Origin: Peromyscus leucopus
Lineage: Eukaryota > Chordata > Mammalia > Rodentia > Cricetidae
DNA: 64,000 bases
NCBI RefSeq assembly: GCF_004664715.2
Contig: NC_051071.1
Span: 36,682,530 to 36,746,529, forward strand
Direction: 5' to 3'
The first letter of the stretch is position 1, and each line of letters opens with the position of its first letter. Below are positions 11,186 to 22,956 of this stretch, one piece after another. A program made the position numbers and the translations under genes. Under the pieces are notes generated by a model that worked only from the letters and a program-made list of their open reading frames with translations, was not told the origin of the DNA and did not search any database.

Positions 11186-11947
11186 TAAACAAGTTTGGCA
11201 CAAAGTAGTACAAAGGAGTCCCCAACCCTGCTCCCTTAATGAGGCAGAAAATATCAGCTCAACCCAATGTTGCCATGCTGGTATTTCTAGAAGTTCATAC
11301 AAATTATAGTGTAATTGTCACTGAAACTCAATGAAATAATCAGTGACTCAAATTGAAGGATTTCATCAGACTAGTAGGAAGTATATTTGTTTAGCTGGGC
11401 TCTTACAGTGAAGGAAAGAAGAAAACCTTGGCAAGGTAGGCTACTGCTAGGAATGCTATAGTCCAACTCCAAGTCTTACTTTAATCAATAAGAAGGAAGT
11501 TGGGGAAGAGAGAAAGACAGAGGCAGAGAGACAAAGAGAGATAAGGAAATACAGGGAGAAAACCTATAAAGAACAGAACTCTTACCATTGTCTATGTCTG
11601 GAAAATAAAGTGTAAATTGGACACAGAATTACAAAATTCAGAAAAAGGATAACAAGACGTGATATTGAATTGAAATGCAATAAGTTAAATTATGGAGTTG
11701 ATAAGATTAACTTATTTAACAGATAACTAAAGCCTCTAAACATGTCAACACACTTCATTTCTTCATCAGGACTAGTATTTTTATGAAGTTCTTAGTCTCT
11801 AAAAAAGATTAACTTCAGGATGCTATTCAATCATCTTAATCCTTCCAAATCTTCAAAAAAAAAAAAACCAAAAAACTATTGCTTGCCATTTTCTCCTAAA
11901 CCCAGATCATTTCCATTTTTAATAACTTTCATAATTAAAAAGTTATA

Positions 11948-12120
11948 GGGGGCTGGACAGATGACTCAGTTTAAGAACACTGGCTGCTCTTACAGAGGAC
12001 CCAGGTTCAATTCCCTGTACCCACATGACAGCTAACAACTGCCTGTTACTCCAAGATCTGACACCCTCACACAAACATACATGCCAGCAATACACCAAGG
12101 CACATAATTTTTTTAAAAAA
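11948..12120 (+). mobile_element. B3/B2-type SINE
   Basis: Clear SINE head GGGGCTGGACAGATGACTCA, then CACTGGCTGCTCTTACAGAG, CAGGTTCAATTCCC (RNA polymerase III B-box region) and an A/T-rich tail. Confidence 0.85.
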
Positions 12121-12399
12121 AATCATACAACACTGATGTTGTTGTAAAGGGTTAGAAAAAGTTCAGCACCTTTGATTCAATTATATGAGTGCTTATGGGC
12201 CATCTACTATACCTTGGGAAGCAAATTAATGAAAGGTCTATGTCACAAAGCTGAAAAATAAATGTCCCTTCTGGTCCCAGAAACATGAAGCATGTAGACA
12301 CATCTCTGAATCACTGATGGGACATTACAATTAAAATCTTGCAGATTGACTATACTCAACAAGTTCATAGGAGTCAACGACTATGAGGATTATGAGACT

Positions 12400-12730
12400 C
12401 TTTTTTAAATTAGTTATTTGAAAACTTTTGTACTATGTGCTTTGATCATGTTCATCCCTCCCTCTATTCCTTCTAAATCTATCCTGTTTTCCCTAGCCAC
12501 CATGTCTTTGTCCTTAAAAAAAAAAATACAAAACTAAGTTCAGTTTGTGCTACTCAGTTTGTGTTATTCTTCACTGTGTGGCTTCTGCTGGAGCTTGGTC
12601 AACTTACCTGGAGAATCACTTGAATAAAACTTCCCTCTTCCAGTATTAACTATTGTCGACAGCTCCTGGACTATGGGTGGGACTTCATGCCACCTCTTTC
12701 TCCATTCTGAGATTGCCTCTGGCTTTAGTT
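12400..12730 (-). mobile_element. Antisense L1 3' UTR fragment
   Basis: The stretch from TTTTGTACTATGTGCTTTGA through GGGTGGGACTTCATGCC matches, as I remember it, the 3' UTR of old rodent L1 (Lx) read antisense. Confidence 0.55.
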
Positions 12731-14013
12731 TCTATTTTCACCTATTCTGCAGTGCACAGAGTTGCCTTGCAGTGTGTAAAGCCAGCCCTGAGTGTTAACC
12801 ATGATGTAAAAGGGATGAGATATATATTTTAAGCATTTGCTATTACCAATATAGTGCTTCTCTTTTAAATAACGTTTTTATTTATATGGCACTGCTTTTA
12901 GTGGCTCAACCTTCCATTTTCAGAGAAAACTGAAGTAAAACTAGAAAGTAAACCCTACTTTATTCATTTCATAGTCGCAAAGGTGCAGCCTCAAGAACTT
13001 TATAAAGCTTTTAGAAGTTTGCAAAGCTAAATTGTGGCAGACTATTATTTAAGTCCAGGTCTTTCTGACCCCAATGCCACCTGCATTGCCACTTAATTTT
13101 TTACAAAAATCAGAAAACAAAATGGCTTAAGTAATATGGTTTTGCCTTTACTTCCAAATTTGTCCTTGACTTGAATTTATGGTGCTTTTACTCAAAAATA
13201 TTTCAGTGAATGCTTTAAGAACCTCTTAAAATATGATGTTCAGTTCTTTTTAAAACTCAGATGAAATTGTTTAAGACAGAAAATTTTTAAAACGGGAAAA
13301 ATTGAACTCCCAATTGAGAAGTGTTAATCCTTCTGAGGCTAGAGGTCTCTGAAGAATCCACAAGCACCTCTGAATATTCAGGACTAAGGGAAACCATCTT
13401 GGTATCAACCTCACTGCCAGAGAACACACTGACCCAACCTACTTCCTCCCCAGGATGTGGTTATGGTGGTGGTTCAGGCTTTAAAAAACAAAGAACCCAG
13501 CAGACCACAGCCCGACTGTCACATGGCAGAGGCAAGAGGAGCTGAGTCACCAAAAAGGAAGCAAGGTCCCTGAGGAGGGTACCCTGTATGGCCTCACCAT
13601 TGGTCCATTGCAGAAGCATTCTCTGGAAAAATGCAAACTGATAGTGCAACTAAGCTTGCTCTTGCATTACTATTCATGATGTTTATGTAACATAAACCAG
13701 AAGAATTTTCATGTTTTCCCATCTAACAATTGAACTAGAACACTTATTACTTAACTGCAAGGGGAAGGTTTAAGATACAGACATAGGTATCTAGGCACAC
13801 ATTACCAAAACAGTGTCATCACCTTTGGACAAAAGATTTAAATAATGGTACTATGCCCCTTGGAGTCATTTCAAAACATAAAGAGACTGGAAAGGCTTTT
13901 TAAAAAATCCATTTACTAAGTTATTTAGTGAATGATTGGTGGATTAATTTACTTCCAATTAAAGCCCATGAAATACAAATGAAAAAGTCATGAAAAGCAA
14001 AATCATGTATTAC

Positions 14014-14131
14014 CAGGTATGGCAAGGCATTGTGCATCTGTATTCTCAGCACTCAGGAGGCTGAAGCAATGGAATTTATGGTTCCAGTTCCTCCTGGACT
14101 GTGCAGTAAATTACTATTTCAAAAAAAAATT
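14014..14131 (+). mobile_element. B1-like SINE, old
   Basis: GGTATGGCAAGGCATTGTGC, then TCAGCACTCAGGAGGCTGAA and an A-rich tail: a diverged B1/proto-B1 monomer. The 61-codon frame over it is not a gene. Confidence 0.6.
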
Positions 14132-14974
14132 ACAGATATGCTTCTGTTTATCAGCTAAAAACCAGCATTCTAACTATGCATATGAAAGTGATGACCCAGA
14201 ATAGTTATTGGTTAGAGGGATAATTCAGGGTAGAACATGCGGTTAGAGGTGTTTGGGTCAACCCCAGGTCCAAAAATAATCTAGAAAAGGTCTTGATTTT
14301 TATATGCTATTGAAAGTTGAGCCTGTACATACTATGTAGCTATGTTGTTTTATAGATTTTCACCTTCAAAACTACACCCTCTGAAGTTGTAGGATTTGGG
14401 ACTAAATGAAACAAGTTCATTCTTTGCTTCTCACTGCTGAAGAAACTGGCCAATCTCAATTTAGTCTGGATATGAGCACAAATAAACATTGTATCTCCAT
14501 TGAAATGAGCATTTAAAACAGCTTTGGAAGAACTTCATTTTTAACTGTTTTAAGAAATGACCCAAAATGAGGGTCATTAAATTCCACATGTTTGTGATGG
14601 ATGAACACCATTTAGAAAGACTTTCCCCACAGGAAAGAATTTCCTGTCACTGATACTCCCCTGAAAATAGTCAACTGCATGCCTCAATCTTGGTGTAGTA
14701 GTACATTCTCCAAGACCAGACACACACCATGTGAATGTCTTCACTCATAGAACTTTAAATTAAAGACAAAGAACTTAGTACCTGGTCTAGTGTGGCCATG
14801 AGCCCCCCTGCATCAGAATCACCTGTGGTGCATACTGACATTTAGAATTCTGTACTTGTCCTCTTTCACAAAAGATCAGCATCTCGGGGTGGGGAAAGAT
14901 GGGAAGATGCTCTTTGAAAATACAATTTTGGTAGGACATAGGTACAAGAAGCTGACAAACAATTGCTCTGGGCT

Positions 14975-15045
14975 ATCTTCTTGTGGTAGAGATGAGGCAA
15001 CTAAGACCCAGAGAGGGAAAATGACTGGCCAGAATATACTCTCTA
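14975..15045 (-). mobile_element. MIR fragment
   Basis: GATGAGGCAACTAAGACCCA followed by GAGAGGGAAAATGACTGGCC is the reverse complement of the MIR 3' core. Confidence 0.6.
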
Positions 15046-15067
15046 AGTAAACTTTCTCATTGCAGTG

Positions 15068-15091
15068 TCAATAAATAAATAAATAAATAAA
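15068..15091. repeat. (AAAT)n microsatellite
   Basis: Five to six AAAT units. Confidence 0.85.
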
Positions 15092-15093
15092 CT

Positions 15094-15230
15094 TGAAGGA
15101 GGAAGGGTTTATTCTATATTACAGTTTGAGAGCACAGTCCATCTTAGTAGAGAGGTCATGAAGTTATGAAGCAGCTGGTCACTGATGCAGTCGGAAAGCA
15201 GAGTGAGATGAATACACTCAATGGTGTTTC
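15094..15230 (-). mobile_element. Rodent LTR-type repeat fragment
   Basis: Contains GGGTTTATTCTATATTACAG, TTTGAGAGCACAGTCCATC and AAAGCAGAGTGAGATGAATA. A sister fragment at 28600-28720 shares GGATTTATTTTGGCTCACAG and TTTGAGGGCATGGTCCAT. It belongs to a dispersed rodent family that I cannot name securely. Confidence 0.4.
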
Positions 15231-15319
15231 TTCTTTGTATTGAGCCTAAGATCCGAGTTCATGATACTTTAGCATCCACATTCATGACATGTCTTCCTTG
15301 TTGTGTTAGACCTTTCTGC

Positions 15320-15684
15320 ACAGACCCTGGGTTGTGTTTCCCAGTGAGGGATTATTTAACGTTTGGGCATGGATACGAGGAATTGTGCCGATTAAGTTAA
15401 TTGATGTGGGAAGAGCCATCTTAATAAGAGCCTCACCATTCCCTAGGGGCAGAGGGGGTGGGATCCAGGACTCTAACATATAAAGTGAGCTGAGTATTAG
15501 CTTACCTCCCTCTCTGCTTCCTGACTCCGCATGCGATGTGGCCAGCTGTTTTAAACTGTTGTGGCCCTGACTTTGCTGCCATACCGGACTGTACCCTTGA
15601 ACTGCAAGTTGAAATGAGCTTTTCTCCCTTGAGTTGCTTTTGTTTGGGAATTTTACAACAGTATCAGGAAAAGAAACTCAGACA
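15320..15684 (+). mobile_element. MaLR-type LTR
   Basis: Has GATGTGGGAAGAGCCATCTT, a TATA-like ACATATAAAGTG near 15477-15488 and a terminal part with TCTCCCTTGAGTTGCTTTTG ending AACTCAGACA, the usual end of rodent MaLR/ERVL LTRs. The left boundary is approximate. Confidence 0.5.
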
Positions 15685-16951
15685 TATAGTTATTTTTAAT
15701 CATATCAACTAGATAATGAAAATTAACCATGAAACACTTAACCAATATTAGAGACTTGACCTCTAGACTAGTAGCTTTGTATACCTACATGCCTGCTTTT
15801 GGTGCCTATTAAGACTCAAATGGGGCTTTTGGTCTAGGGAAGAGAATTATGGCACAGAACAAGAACCCTAGAATGTAATGGTCCCTGGGAGAGTGAAGCC
15901 CAGCCTATGATCCCAAGCAATAGCTCCGAGTCCCAGCACAGTTGAATCATGAGCACTGGGAGGCAAATCATTTGCTCAGAGGCTTCCAACTCCCTCCCAT
16001 CTCCTCATCCAGTGTCCTACAAGGTCCTCTGTGTAAAGTACTGTCAAGAAACTATTTCAGGGTCTGGATCAGGCCATGGAAAGATTCTTCAGCTTTGCCA
16101 AAATAACAGTTACCAGATGACTGTCACTTCTGGAATGTATATACCCCAAGATTGCAAATGCTGTTTGTGATGAAACTTAATCCTTTTTTTTTTAAATTTT
16201 CTTACATAAAAGCTTCATTCTAAGTAGAAAAAAAAATCATATAAATGAGGTGCTATTCAGATAAGAAGCAAAAATGAGCTTTTCAAGCACAGACATCCTC
16301 AAGTGTGCAGGGACAGTGCCCCTGAGGTGCTGGGTTAGTTGCTAAGTTAGAATTTGTGAAGTTTGAGGTGGGTTACTGAGAGCTACAACTCGAACTCTCA
16401 GAGTCCTGGTAGACTGAACCTGGGCTCCAGGATTAACAAGGGTAGGCATGCTGACATGGGTGGCATGGAATCTGTGGCTCAAGCTCTCTAAGCTCCATCC
16501 TTCGATGTTATAATCAGACAGAGAATTATAACTGGTGGCTTCCCTGTGTGCATGGTGTCTAGACCCACGGGGAATGGAAAAAATGTCTACCTCTAGTTTT
16601 TCTTTAAGTAGACATTTTTGAAGATTATATAAATTCATATATATTACAAGTTTTGTTTGAGATAAATTTACCAATTAAGAACTGACACCAATAAACTCGG
16701 TTTATTTTAGTTAAAAGTCAGAATAACTGTATGCAGTTACTAACTGTGAAAAGCAGTAAAGTCTCACTCTAAGAATAACTTACTACATCTTACCAAAATG
16801 AGAAACAAAATGTTCAGCTTTTCTCTACCTCTTCATCTGAGCATACATATTCCAATGTAATAGAAATGGACTGATGAACCTCAATATTTCTCTGTAGCAA
16901 ATGACCGAGGAACATATAAAGACTCTTAACTGACATGCTGTTTCTTCCTAG

Positions 16952-17240
16952 GCATGCCTGGGAAGAATAACGTGGCATCATTGCGCCAGGCCCCTGGGCA
17001 GAATGGTACCAGCTTCCATGGCTGTATCCGGAACCTTTACATCAACAGTGAGCTGCAGGACTTCCGGAAAGTGCCCATGCAAACCGGGATTCTGCCTGGT
17101 TGTGAACCATGCCACAAGAAAGTATGTGCTCATGGCACATGCCAGCCCAGCAGCCAGTCAGGCTTCACCTGTGAATGTGAGGAAGGGTGGATGGGACCCC
17201 TCTGTGACCAGCGAACCAATGACCCCTGCCTTGGAAACAA
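16952..17240 (+). CDS. Slit2: Slit2 coding exon: end of laminin-G plus EGF repeat
   Basis: This 289-bp exon is preceded by TTTCTTCCTAG and followed by the consensus donor GTAAGT. Two bases complete a Gly codon from the previous exon, 95 whole codons follow ([12 protein letters not shown]... to ...NDPCLGN), and two bases pass to the next exon. Residues 1 to about 47 finish the laminin-G domain with the conserved [14 protein letters not shown] segment. Residues about 50-86 form an EGF repeat with six cysteines in the order CEPC-VC-GTC-FTC-EC-LC. The first cysteine of the following EGF lies at the end (NDPCLGN). The apparent Met at 16954 is internal, not a start. A neighbouring +2 frame is also open but is only a shadow. 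A 45-bp repeat lies about 180 bp upstream (16729-16773). Confidence 0.97.
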
Positions 17241-17459
17241 GTAAGTTCCAGTGGCTTGGTACTCAGTAAATATGCTAAATTCTCCAAGCAAATCTAAGAG
17301 AAGAAGGCGGGAGGTTGGCAGAGCAAGAGCAGGGGCCTAGAGAAATCAACACATTAGAATTCTGTTCTCTGTATTCAGACATGGTTTTGCCTAACCACCA
17401 TACATTCCGAACTCCTCTATCAACCTTATTTACACTCCTATGCTTCTCCTTCACTATAG
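17241..17459 (+). other. Slit2: Short Slit2 intron (219 bp)
   Basis: GTAAGT donor at 17241 and CTTCACTATAG acceptor ending at 17459. No repeat is seen inside. It splits an EGF repeat between its first and second cysteines (K codon AA|A). Confidence 0.93.
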
Positions 17460-17671
17460 ATGTGTACACGGCACCTGCTTGCCCATCAATGCCTTCTCCT
17501 ACAGCTGTAAGTGCCTGGAAGGCCACGGGGGTGTCCTTTGTGATGAAGAGGAAGACCTGTTTAACCCTTGCCAGATGATAAAGTGCAAGCATGGCAAGTG
17601 CAGGCTCTCTGGACTGGGGCAGCCCTACTGTGAATGCAGCAGTGGATACACCGGGGACAGCTGTGACAGAG
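17460..17671 (+). CDS. Slit2: Slit2 coding exon: two EGF repeats
   Basis: This 212-bp exon lies between CTTCACTATAG and the donor GTAAGC. One base completes Lys, 70 codons follow, and one base passes on to make Glu. The codons start [16 protein letters not shown] and end [11 protein letters not shown]. It supplies cysteines 2-6 of one EGF repeat (KC-GTC-SC-KC-LCD) and a complete further EGF repeat from NPCQMIKC to GDSCD, each with the GxxGxxCD-type ending. These EGFs link the laminin-G domain to the terminal cystine knot in the C-terminal SLIT2 fragment. That fragment is released by proteolysis upstream of this window and is reported to signal through Plexin-A1. The open frame runs on past the donor into the intron, but the donor and the fit with the next exon show where it ends. 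Confidence 0.97.
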
Positions 17672-18758
17672 GTAAGCTAGGTAGGCACCTTGTCACAAAC
17701 CACGAGGGATGCCTCATCCTGGGTGAAAGACATAAGAGTGCAGTGAGGAAACTCTTGGCCCGGGCGTGGCTTGTAACTACTGTTGTTGATTGGTTCTCAG
17801 GTGGTATGCATTTACTAACTACGAAAAGCAGTCAAGTCTCACTCTAAGGTCGTTCCATGGCCATCAGACATCTTATCACAATTTGACTTGCTCTAGAAAG
17901 TCTCTTTTTCCCTTCTTCAGAGTACAGCTACCCAACTCAACTGGAGCCTCTACCTGATCCCTTCACCTACATGTATTACTAATCTGGCTCCAGAGAGAGA
18001 CCATGGAGGTGGTAGCTCTGTTCTGGTTTGAGTACAGAATCACCGGGTTGGAGTACAGTCACCCTTGCCCTTAGCATCGACTGATTTATCACAGTAAATT
18101 ATGCAGGTGAGAGCGATGGAAGCCGGCTGTGTTCTCAGCCCACCTCTCTCTGCTTTGTTTCCAAAATCAGAACTTGCCTGGCCTCCAGCTGGCACAGACT
18201 TTGGTGCATCAGACAATAAGATGAACGTGCCTGCAGAAGCCTTTAACAGATGTCTCTTTTTTGAACTACTTCATACTAGCGTAATTTATGAAGTTAGTGG
18301 AATGTTACTTGTATTAAGTAACATATTGGATAATATTAAATTCTGGGCCTAATAAATTAAATTGCATTCTCTGTGAAACTGCTCCCCGTGGTAAACAAAA
18401 CCAGCTGTTAGTCCTGTAGAAACAGAAGATGTGTATTTTTTTTTCTCCTTTTTTGCAATAAAGGAAAAGATTTAGGAATCCAATTTTCTTGTCAGAACAA
18501 ACATGTTGTATTTATTGTCTACATATATAGCATTCACTTTGCTGGAAATAGAGGCCTAAAAGATGCATTTTTCAAGGAAGATTGGATCATGCCATCAGTC
18601 CATAATGTAGACTTCAAGCATCACACTAAAAATAGCAGTTTCAAAATGCTAGGAAGGACAATGACCACAAAATGGAGATCTTGACTTTCATTCGATCACT
18701 CTACAAAACTTACAGTGTCTGTCTTTAAAAATGCTCTTATTTCCTTGTTCTTTTCTAG
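17672..18758 (+). other. Slit2: Last Slit2 intron (1087 bp)
   Basis: GTAAGC donor at 17672 and GTTCTTTTCTAG acceptor ending at 18758. It contains the second copy of a 45-bp repeat (17804-17848); nothing else is recognised. The small open frame at 18101-18352 has no domain. Confidence 0.92.
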
Positions 18759-19000
18759 AAATTTCTTGCCGAGGGGAACGGATCCGAGATTATTACCAAA
18801 AGCAGCAGGGTTATGCTGCCTGTCAAACAACAAAGAAAGTATCTCGCTTGGAATGTAGAGGTGGGTGTGCCGGTGGGCAATGCTGTGGACCTCTGAGGAG
18901 CAAGAGGCGGAAATACTCCTTCGAGTGCACAGATGGATCCTCATTTGTGGACGAGGTGGAGAAGGTGGTGAAGTGTGGCTGCACGAGATGTGCCTCCTAA
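18759..19000 (+). CDS. Slit2: Slit2 last coding exon: C-terminal cystine knot
   Basis: This 242-bp coding part follows the acceptor TTTTCTAG. Two bases complete Glu, then 79 codons run from [18 protein letters not shown] to [11 protein letters not shown] and the stop TAA at 18998-19000. Ten cysteines are present, including the GGCAGGQCC cluster and the terminal CGCTRC, as expected for a CTCK domain. The domain mediates dimer or matrix interactions in the extracellular space. SLIT2 C-terminal parts are known to bind the proteoglycan glypican-1. The basic stretch PLRSKRRKY may contribute to heparan-sulfate binding, which is inference. The domain is intact with no disruption, and the four exons together give about 299 C-terminal residues. 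The earlier exons, including the leucine-rich repeats that bind Robo, are outside the window. Confidence 0.97.
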
Positions 19001-19132
19001 CTGCATTTCTAGCAGCTTCCATCTTTGGCGAAGGTTATACACTTCTTGACCATGTTGGACTAATTCATGCTTCATAATGGAAATATTTGAAATATATTGT
19101 AAAATACAGAACAGACTTATTTTTATTATGAT

Positions 19133-19170
19133 AATAAAGACTTGTCTGCGTTTGGAAAAAAAATAATAAA
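19133..19170 (+). terminator. Slit2: Proximal Slit2 polyadenylation signals
   Basis: Two AATAAA hexamers (19133-19138 and 19165-19170), 135-170 bp after the stop codon, in an A-rich context followed by a T/G-bearing stretch. Confidence 0.5.
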
Positions 19171-20241
19171 AGACATACTTGTACTAAAGCTTCCCCTACA
19201 CTGGAAAAAGTGTGAAGAAAAGCCACACTCGGAGGCATTAGTGCAGCAGTGGGGACCATGGCAACACGGAGCCATCTTTGGAACATGCTAATCCTAGCAG
19301 AAGCACATATACAAGAGCCTAACATGGGACTGTACATTCACACGTGATTGCCCAGAGCATAAAACCCATGACCCCCTTCACATCAGTGCAGTTCACAAGA
19401 ACACACCAAGCACAAGCATCTCAATGGGACTGTGAGGCAGGGGAATGGAAACCCAGAATTTGTAGATAGATCCAAGGGATGAGAAATATTTTGTGGAAGA
19501 TATAAAATGTCCTGCCATCTGGGTTTCATTCAGGAGAGAAATGGGTGTGGAGGGCTGCAATGTATTTTATTGTCTTTGGCAAAGATACATATCTGCAGAA
19601 ACAGCACACGAAGGTGTTTATCTACCACTTTCCAGTATTAATTTTTGTAATATAAATGATAAAGGAGATGATAAAGAACCAATAGATTATTGATAAATAA
19701 AAAATTAGTAATAATATGAATTTTTGTTTTTATGAGTTCTAAATAGCCCTATACAGTATTCATTTTCAACGAGAAATATTTATTGTATTAAAGTACATTG
19801 TACTTAAGGATTTAGGTCATCACTTTGGACTGTTTCTCGATGCTTTAATATATATTAATTTATAATTATCCTGATATTTTTGTACATTTTCAAACTTAAA
19901 AAAATCAGGATTTTTTTGGCAATAGAACTAACATAGGATGTTATTTTGGTATCTTGGGATAGGTATATGTTGTTCTCTTGGCTGACCTCGACATCTGACC
20001 ACTGATGTCACTGACCTGTGGCCTCTTTCAGGACACTTGCAGAGGGTTTGCAAAGGCTATGAGTAAAGACAGCAAGTGTACCCATCTGTCATATGTCCTC
20101 ACAGGAGGAAGGAAATTATCTGTAGCGATGGACAATAGGAAATAGACCTTTTACAAATTAATTAATTTTTCCCTGCCATGCTTTGGGGAAGGGGGGAAGA
20201 AGAAAGACTGTCATGTCAAAAACTGTAATTTTTCTCCAAAC

Positions 20242-20247
20242 AATAAA
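20242..20247 (+). terminator. Slit2: Candidate distal polyadenylation signal
   Basis: AATAAA within CCAAACAATAAAACTCC, a standard hexamer. Use is unproven. Confidence 0.35.
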
Positions 20248-21522
20248 ACTCCTTGATTACCTTACCGCTCCCATGTTAACAAGTTTGCTTCTAAGTGACA
20301 TTGTAGAGTTGATAATGATTTATAGTTGACTGTGCTCTTCCTTCATGAAAATCCCAGGGTGCCCTGTGAAGATGCAGATGTTTCTTTAAAAGAAAAACTC
20401 TTTTTAACAATGACAATTATGCTTTGTCTTTCTACAGACTAATATCGGTTACACTACTGATGTTTGTAAATTAAAAGATGTCTACTTCATTAACAGCTTG
20501 GCCGTTTTCTTAGAAACTGCACTGCTTTGCAGGTGTTTTGTTATGAATTGGATATAGTGACATGAAAGGAACAAGAAAGACAACCTATGCCTTTATGTTT
20601 CCAAAAAATTTGCTTTGAAATTAAAGTATTGTCACATCTGGAGGCTGCATAAAAGAGATAGATAGAATACATATTCTTTGCTATGGAAAATGCATTAAAT
20701 TAAATCCTTCCACCAAAAGGAATTATAAAATGAAACAGAGCTAATACAAAGGGTCTTCTTTGGGTATCACTGCCTTTGCTAGATCCAGCTATCCAGAACT
20801 AGCAAAAATTCATATCAAGGAAGTGCCATTGTCTAGGAAGAATATTAATACTTGACCTCTACTGTATGAGGGATTCATCTCTTTTTAAGACAATCATGCC
20901 CCCCCCCCAGGCACACACAATATACCCACTATTCCAGGTGTGAACATCCAGTCACTTATTCATTCATGTTTAAAATGACTTTAGTTGTATTACATAAATA
21001 TTAAATAACAATTATAAAACATTCATGTGTTACTATGAGTTCCTTTCTTTTTCAGAGCTACTGAATCATTCATGAAGCAAAGAGTCATCTACAAATATAA
21101 CAAGATTTCCATCTGATGTCCCAGATAAACACCATCCTAGTGGCTAGTGTTTGCAGTTTCCTTGCTATAGAGCAGGACCTATGATTGAGTTTTATATGTA
21201 AAATCTCCCTCATCTCTATAAGTGAATGGAATCCCTGTGTTCCCTGGTATATTGCAGTATATAAGGCTGGAAATCAAAGGAGCTGGACCCAATATTGGGC
21301 AGTTCATACTAGTGTATTTGCTGATAATATAGACAGCCATTCAGCCACAGAATGCCTCTACTTGGAGACTGCTAAGTTTGAAGCCTGATTATCTGTGCTA
21401 TTGATCATGTATATGTAAATAATCTTACTAGAGATTTGACTATTTGCTCCCGTTTTGAAGAAAAAGGAGACATCATATAGGGTTTGGCATATTTTTCATC
21501 CTTCTTGATTATAAAGTGACAA

Positions 21523-21528
21523 AATAAA
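21523..21528 (+). terminator. Slit2: Candidate most distal polyadenylation signal
   Basis: AATAAA in GACAAAATAAAGTC followed by a T/G-rich stretch (TTTCTGTGGG). It is the last such hexamer before repeats resume. Confidence 0.3.
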
Positions 21529-21540
21529 GTCTATTTCTGT

Positions 21541-22407
21541 GGGACTTGAGCAGAGTTAGTGTCACAGGGATCACATTTTGTTTGCCTTCCAATCACGAGC
21601 CTTTAATGAAGAAAATCTCACAGCCAGAAAATGATTAGCAAATCACACAAATCAAGGGAAATTATTCATATTAAAAATGCTCCTGATTTCTAAGCCATTA
21701 ACCATAACACTCTTTTAAATAAAAATCTATCCTACAGCTTTAGTGATAGAATTCAATTTTTAAAAATACAAAATTAAAATTATCACATACAATAACAAAC
21801 ATTTGTAATTTAATAAATGAAGCTCTTAAACATTCCTAGCATTTTTTTAATTCTCCCATGAGTGAGACACCAGCAGGAAACTGGAATGCAATCAATTGAA
21901 GAATATGATCACGAAATAACAACCACCTCAATCTTTGGAATTCGTTCTGATCACAGATTAAAACTGTAAAAGAGCATCTCTTGCTTTAGAATTACTGTGG
22001 GAATTTTTTAATAGATGGTTTTCTTTGTCAGCAACATTTCCTCCTGGAGAAATGATTAAAAGACTTGAATTCAGGACATAAAGATCTTGAACTTTATGGC
22101 ATCATCTGCCTCAGGTACTGACCATGATTTCTACAGCGATGTCTGTAATAAGATATAAGCTATAAAAAGTATATGAACTTTTATGTGAGATATTATATAA
22201 AGGAGAGAAAGCTATAAAAGTATAGAAGCTATCTTCTTTCTTAACCCTCTTTGTGTACTCACAGTCATTTAAGAAATGATTTCTGTTTCATGACTTCTAT
22301 CAATTACAAGAAAAGATGGCAGACATCTCACATAGTTCCATATAAAGTAGACAATCTCTGCCATGTTAGAGCTTATGTTTCATGGATATGGACTGAATCT
22401 AGACTAG
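21541..22407 (+). other. Downstream flank of Slit2, no feature recognised
   Basis: Unique-looking AT-rich DNA between the possible UTR end and the first intergenic LTR. Confidence 0.4.
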
Positions 22408-22412
22408 GTAAC

Positions 22413-22857
22413 TGTTCTGGCTACTTTTATGTCAACTTGACACAAGCTGGAGTCATTTAGGAAGAAGGAATCTCATTTGAGAAAATATCCCACAATATTG
22501 GCCTGTGGACATGCCTGTGGTGCATTTGTTTTTTCAATTTTTTGATTGATGTGAGAGGACCCAGATCACTATGGACAGTACCACTTCTGGGAAGGTGGCC
22601 CCGGGTTCTATAACAAAGCTGGCCAAGTAATCCATGGGGAGCAAGTCAGTAAGGAGCACTGCTCTGTCGCTTCTGCTTCAGTCCCTTAGCTTTTTCACTC
22701 CCTTACCTGCTCCAGGCACCTGCTTTGAGTTCCCACCCTATCTTCCTCTGTTGATGGGCTGTGAAAGATATGGAAGTGTGAGCTAAATAAATCCTCTCCT
22801 TTCCAGTTACATTTGGTTGTGGTGTTTTATCACAGCAACAGAAAGCTAACTAAGACA
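22413..22857 (+). mobile_element. Solo MaLR/ERVL-type LTR with 5-bp target duplication
   Basis: Begins TGTTCTGGCTAC, ends AACTAAGACA and is flanked by exact GTAAC at 22408-22412 and 22858-22862. It includes TATCAACTTGACAC-like U3 start, and AATAAAT (22787-22793) near the end. Five-base duplications fit ERVL/MaLR integrations. The same family recurs at 42816-43165, 49958-50340, 50875-51264, 55086-55504 and 60680-61080. Confidence 0.75.
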
Positions 22858-22956
22858 GTAACAGATGCTATGCAAATGATCAAACTGGCATGTAATATCA
22901 GACTGTGATGCACCTTTAAGGACATAATGGTACACTAGTGAAAGTACAGCCATGAT

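Larger units (their letters stand above)
10535..16951 (+). other. Slit2: Slit2 intron (6417 bp)
   Basis: Intron between the laminin-G exon and the next exon, GT at 10535 and AG at 16950-16951. It holds a B4 SINE with a CA microsatellite, a B3-like SINE, an antisense L1 3' fragment, a B1-like fragment, a MIR piece and a MaLR LTR, annotated separately. The remainder (for example 11184-11947, 12731-14013, 14132-14974 and 15685-16728) shows nothing I recognise. Confidence 0.9.
19001..21540 (+). other. Slit2: Slit2 3' UTR with several possible ends
   Basis: Begins right after the stop codon. The first 190 bases agree with my memory of mammalian SLIT2 3' UTR (for example GAAATATATTGTAAAATACA). AATAAA hexamers lie at 19133-19138, 19165-19170, 19696-19701, 20242-20247 and 21523-21528, so a short form near 19.2 kb and longer forms to about 20.27 or 21.55 kb are possible. 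The sequence to about 21.6 kb lacks SINEs and LTRs, unlike the flanks, which fits a constrained long UTR. The true end is not determinable here. Confidence 0.7.

Noticed and set aside
16342..16674. 110-codon minus-strand open frame in a Slit2 intron
   Set aside because: No recognisable domain, no splice or promoter support, and composition like the surrounding intron.
17003..17269. 88-codon frame overlapping the Slit2 EGF exon
   Set aside because: Shadow frame. The +1 alternative matches SLIT2 exactly, and its splice phases fit both neighbours.
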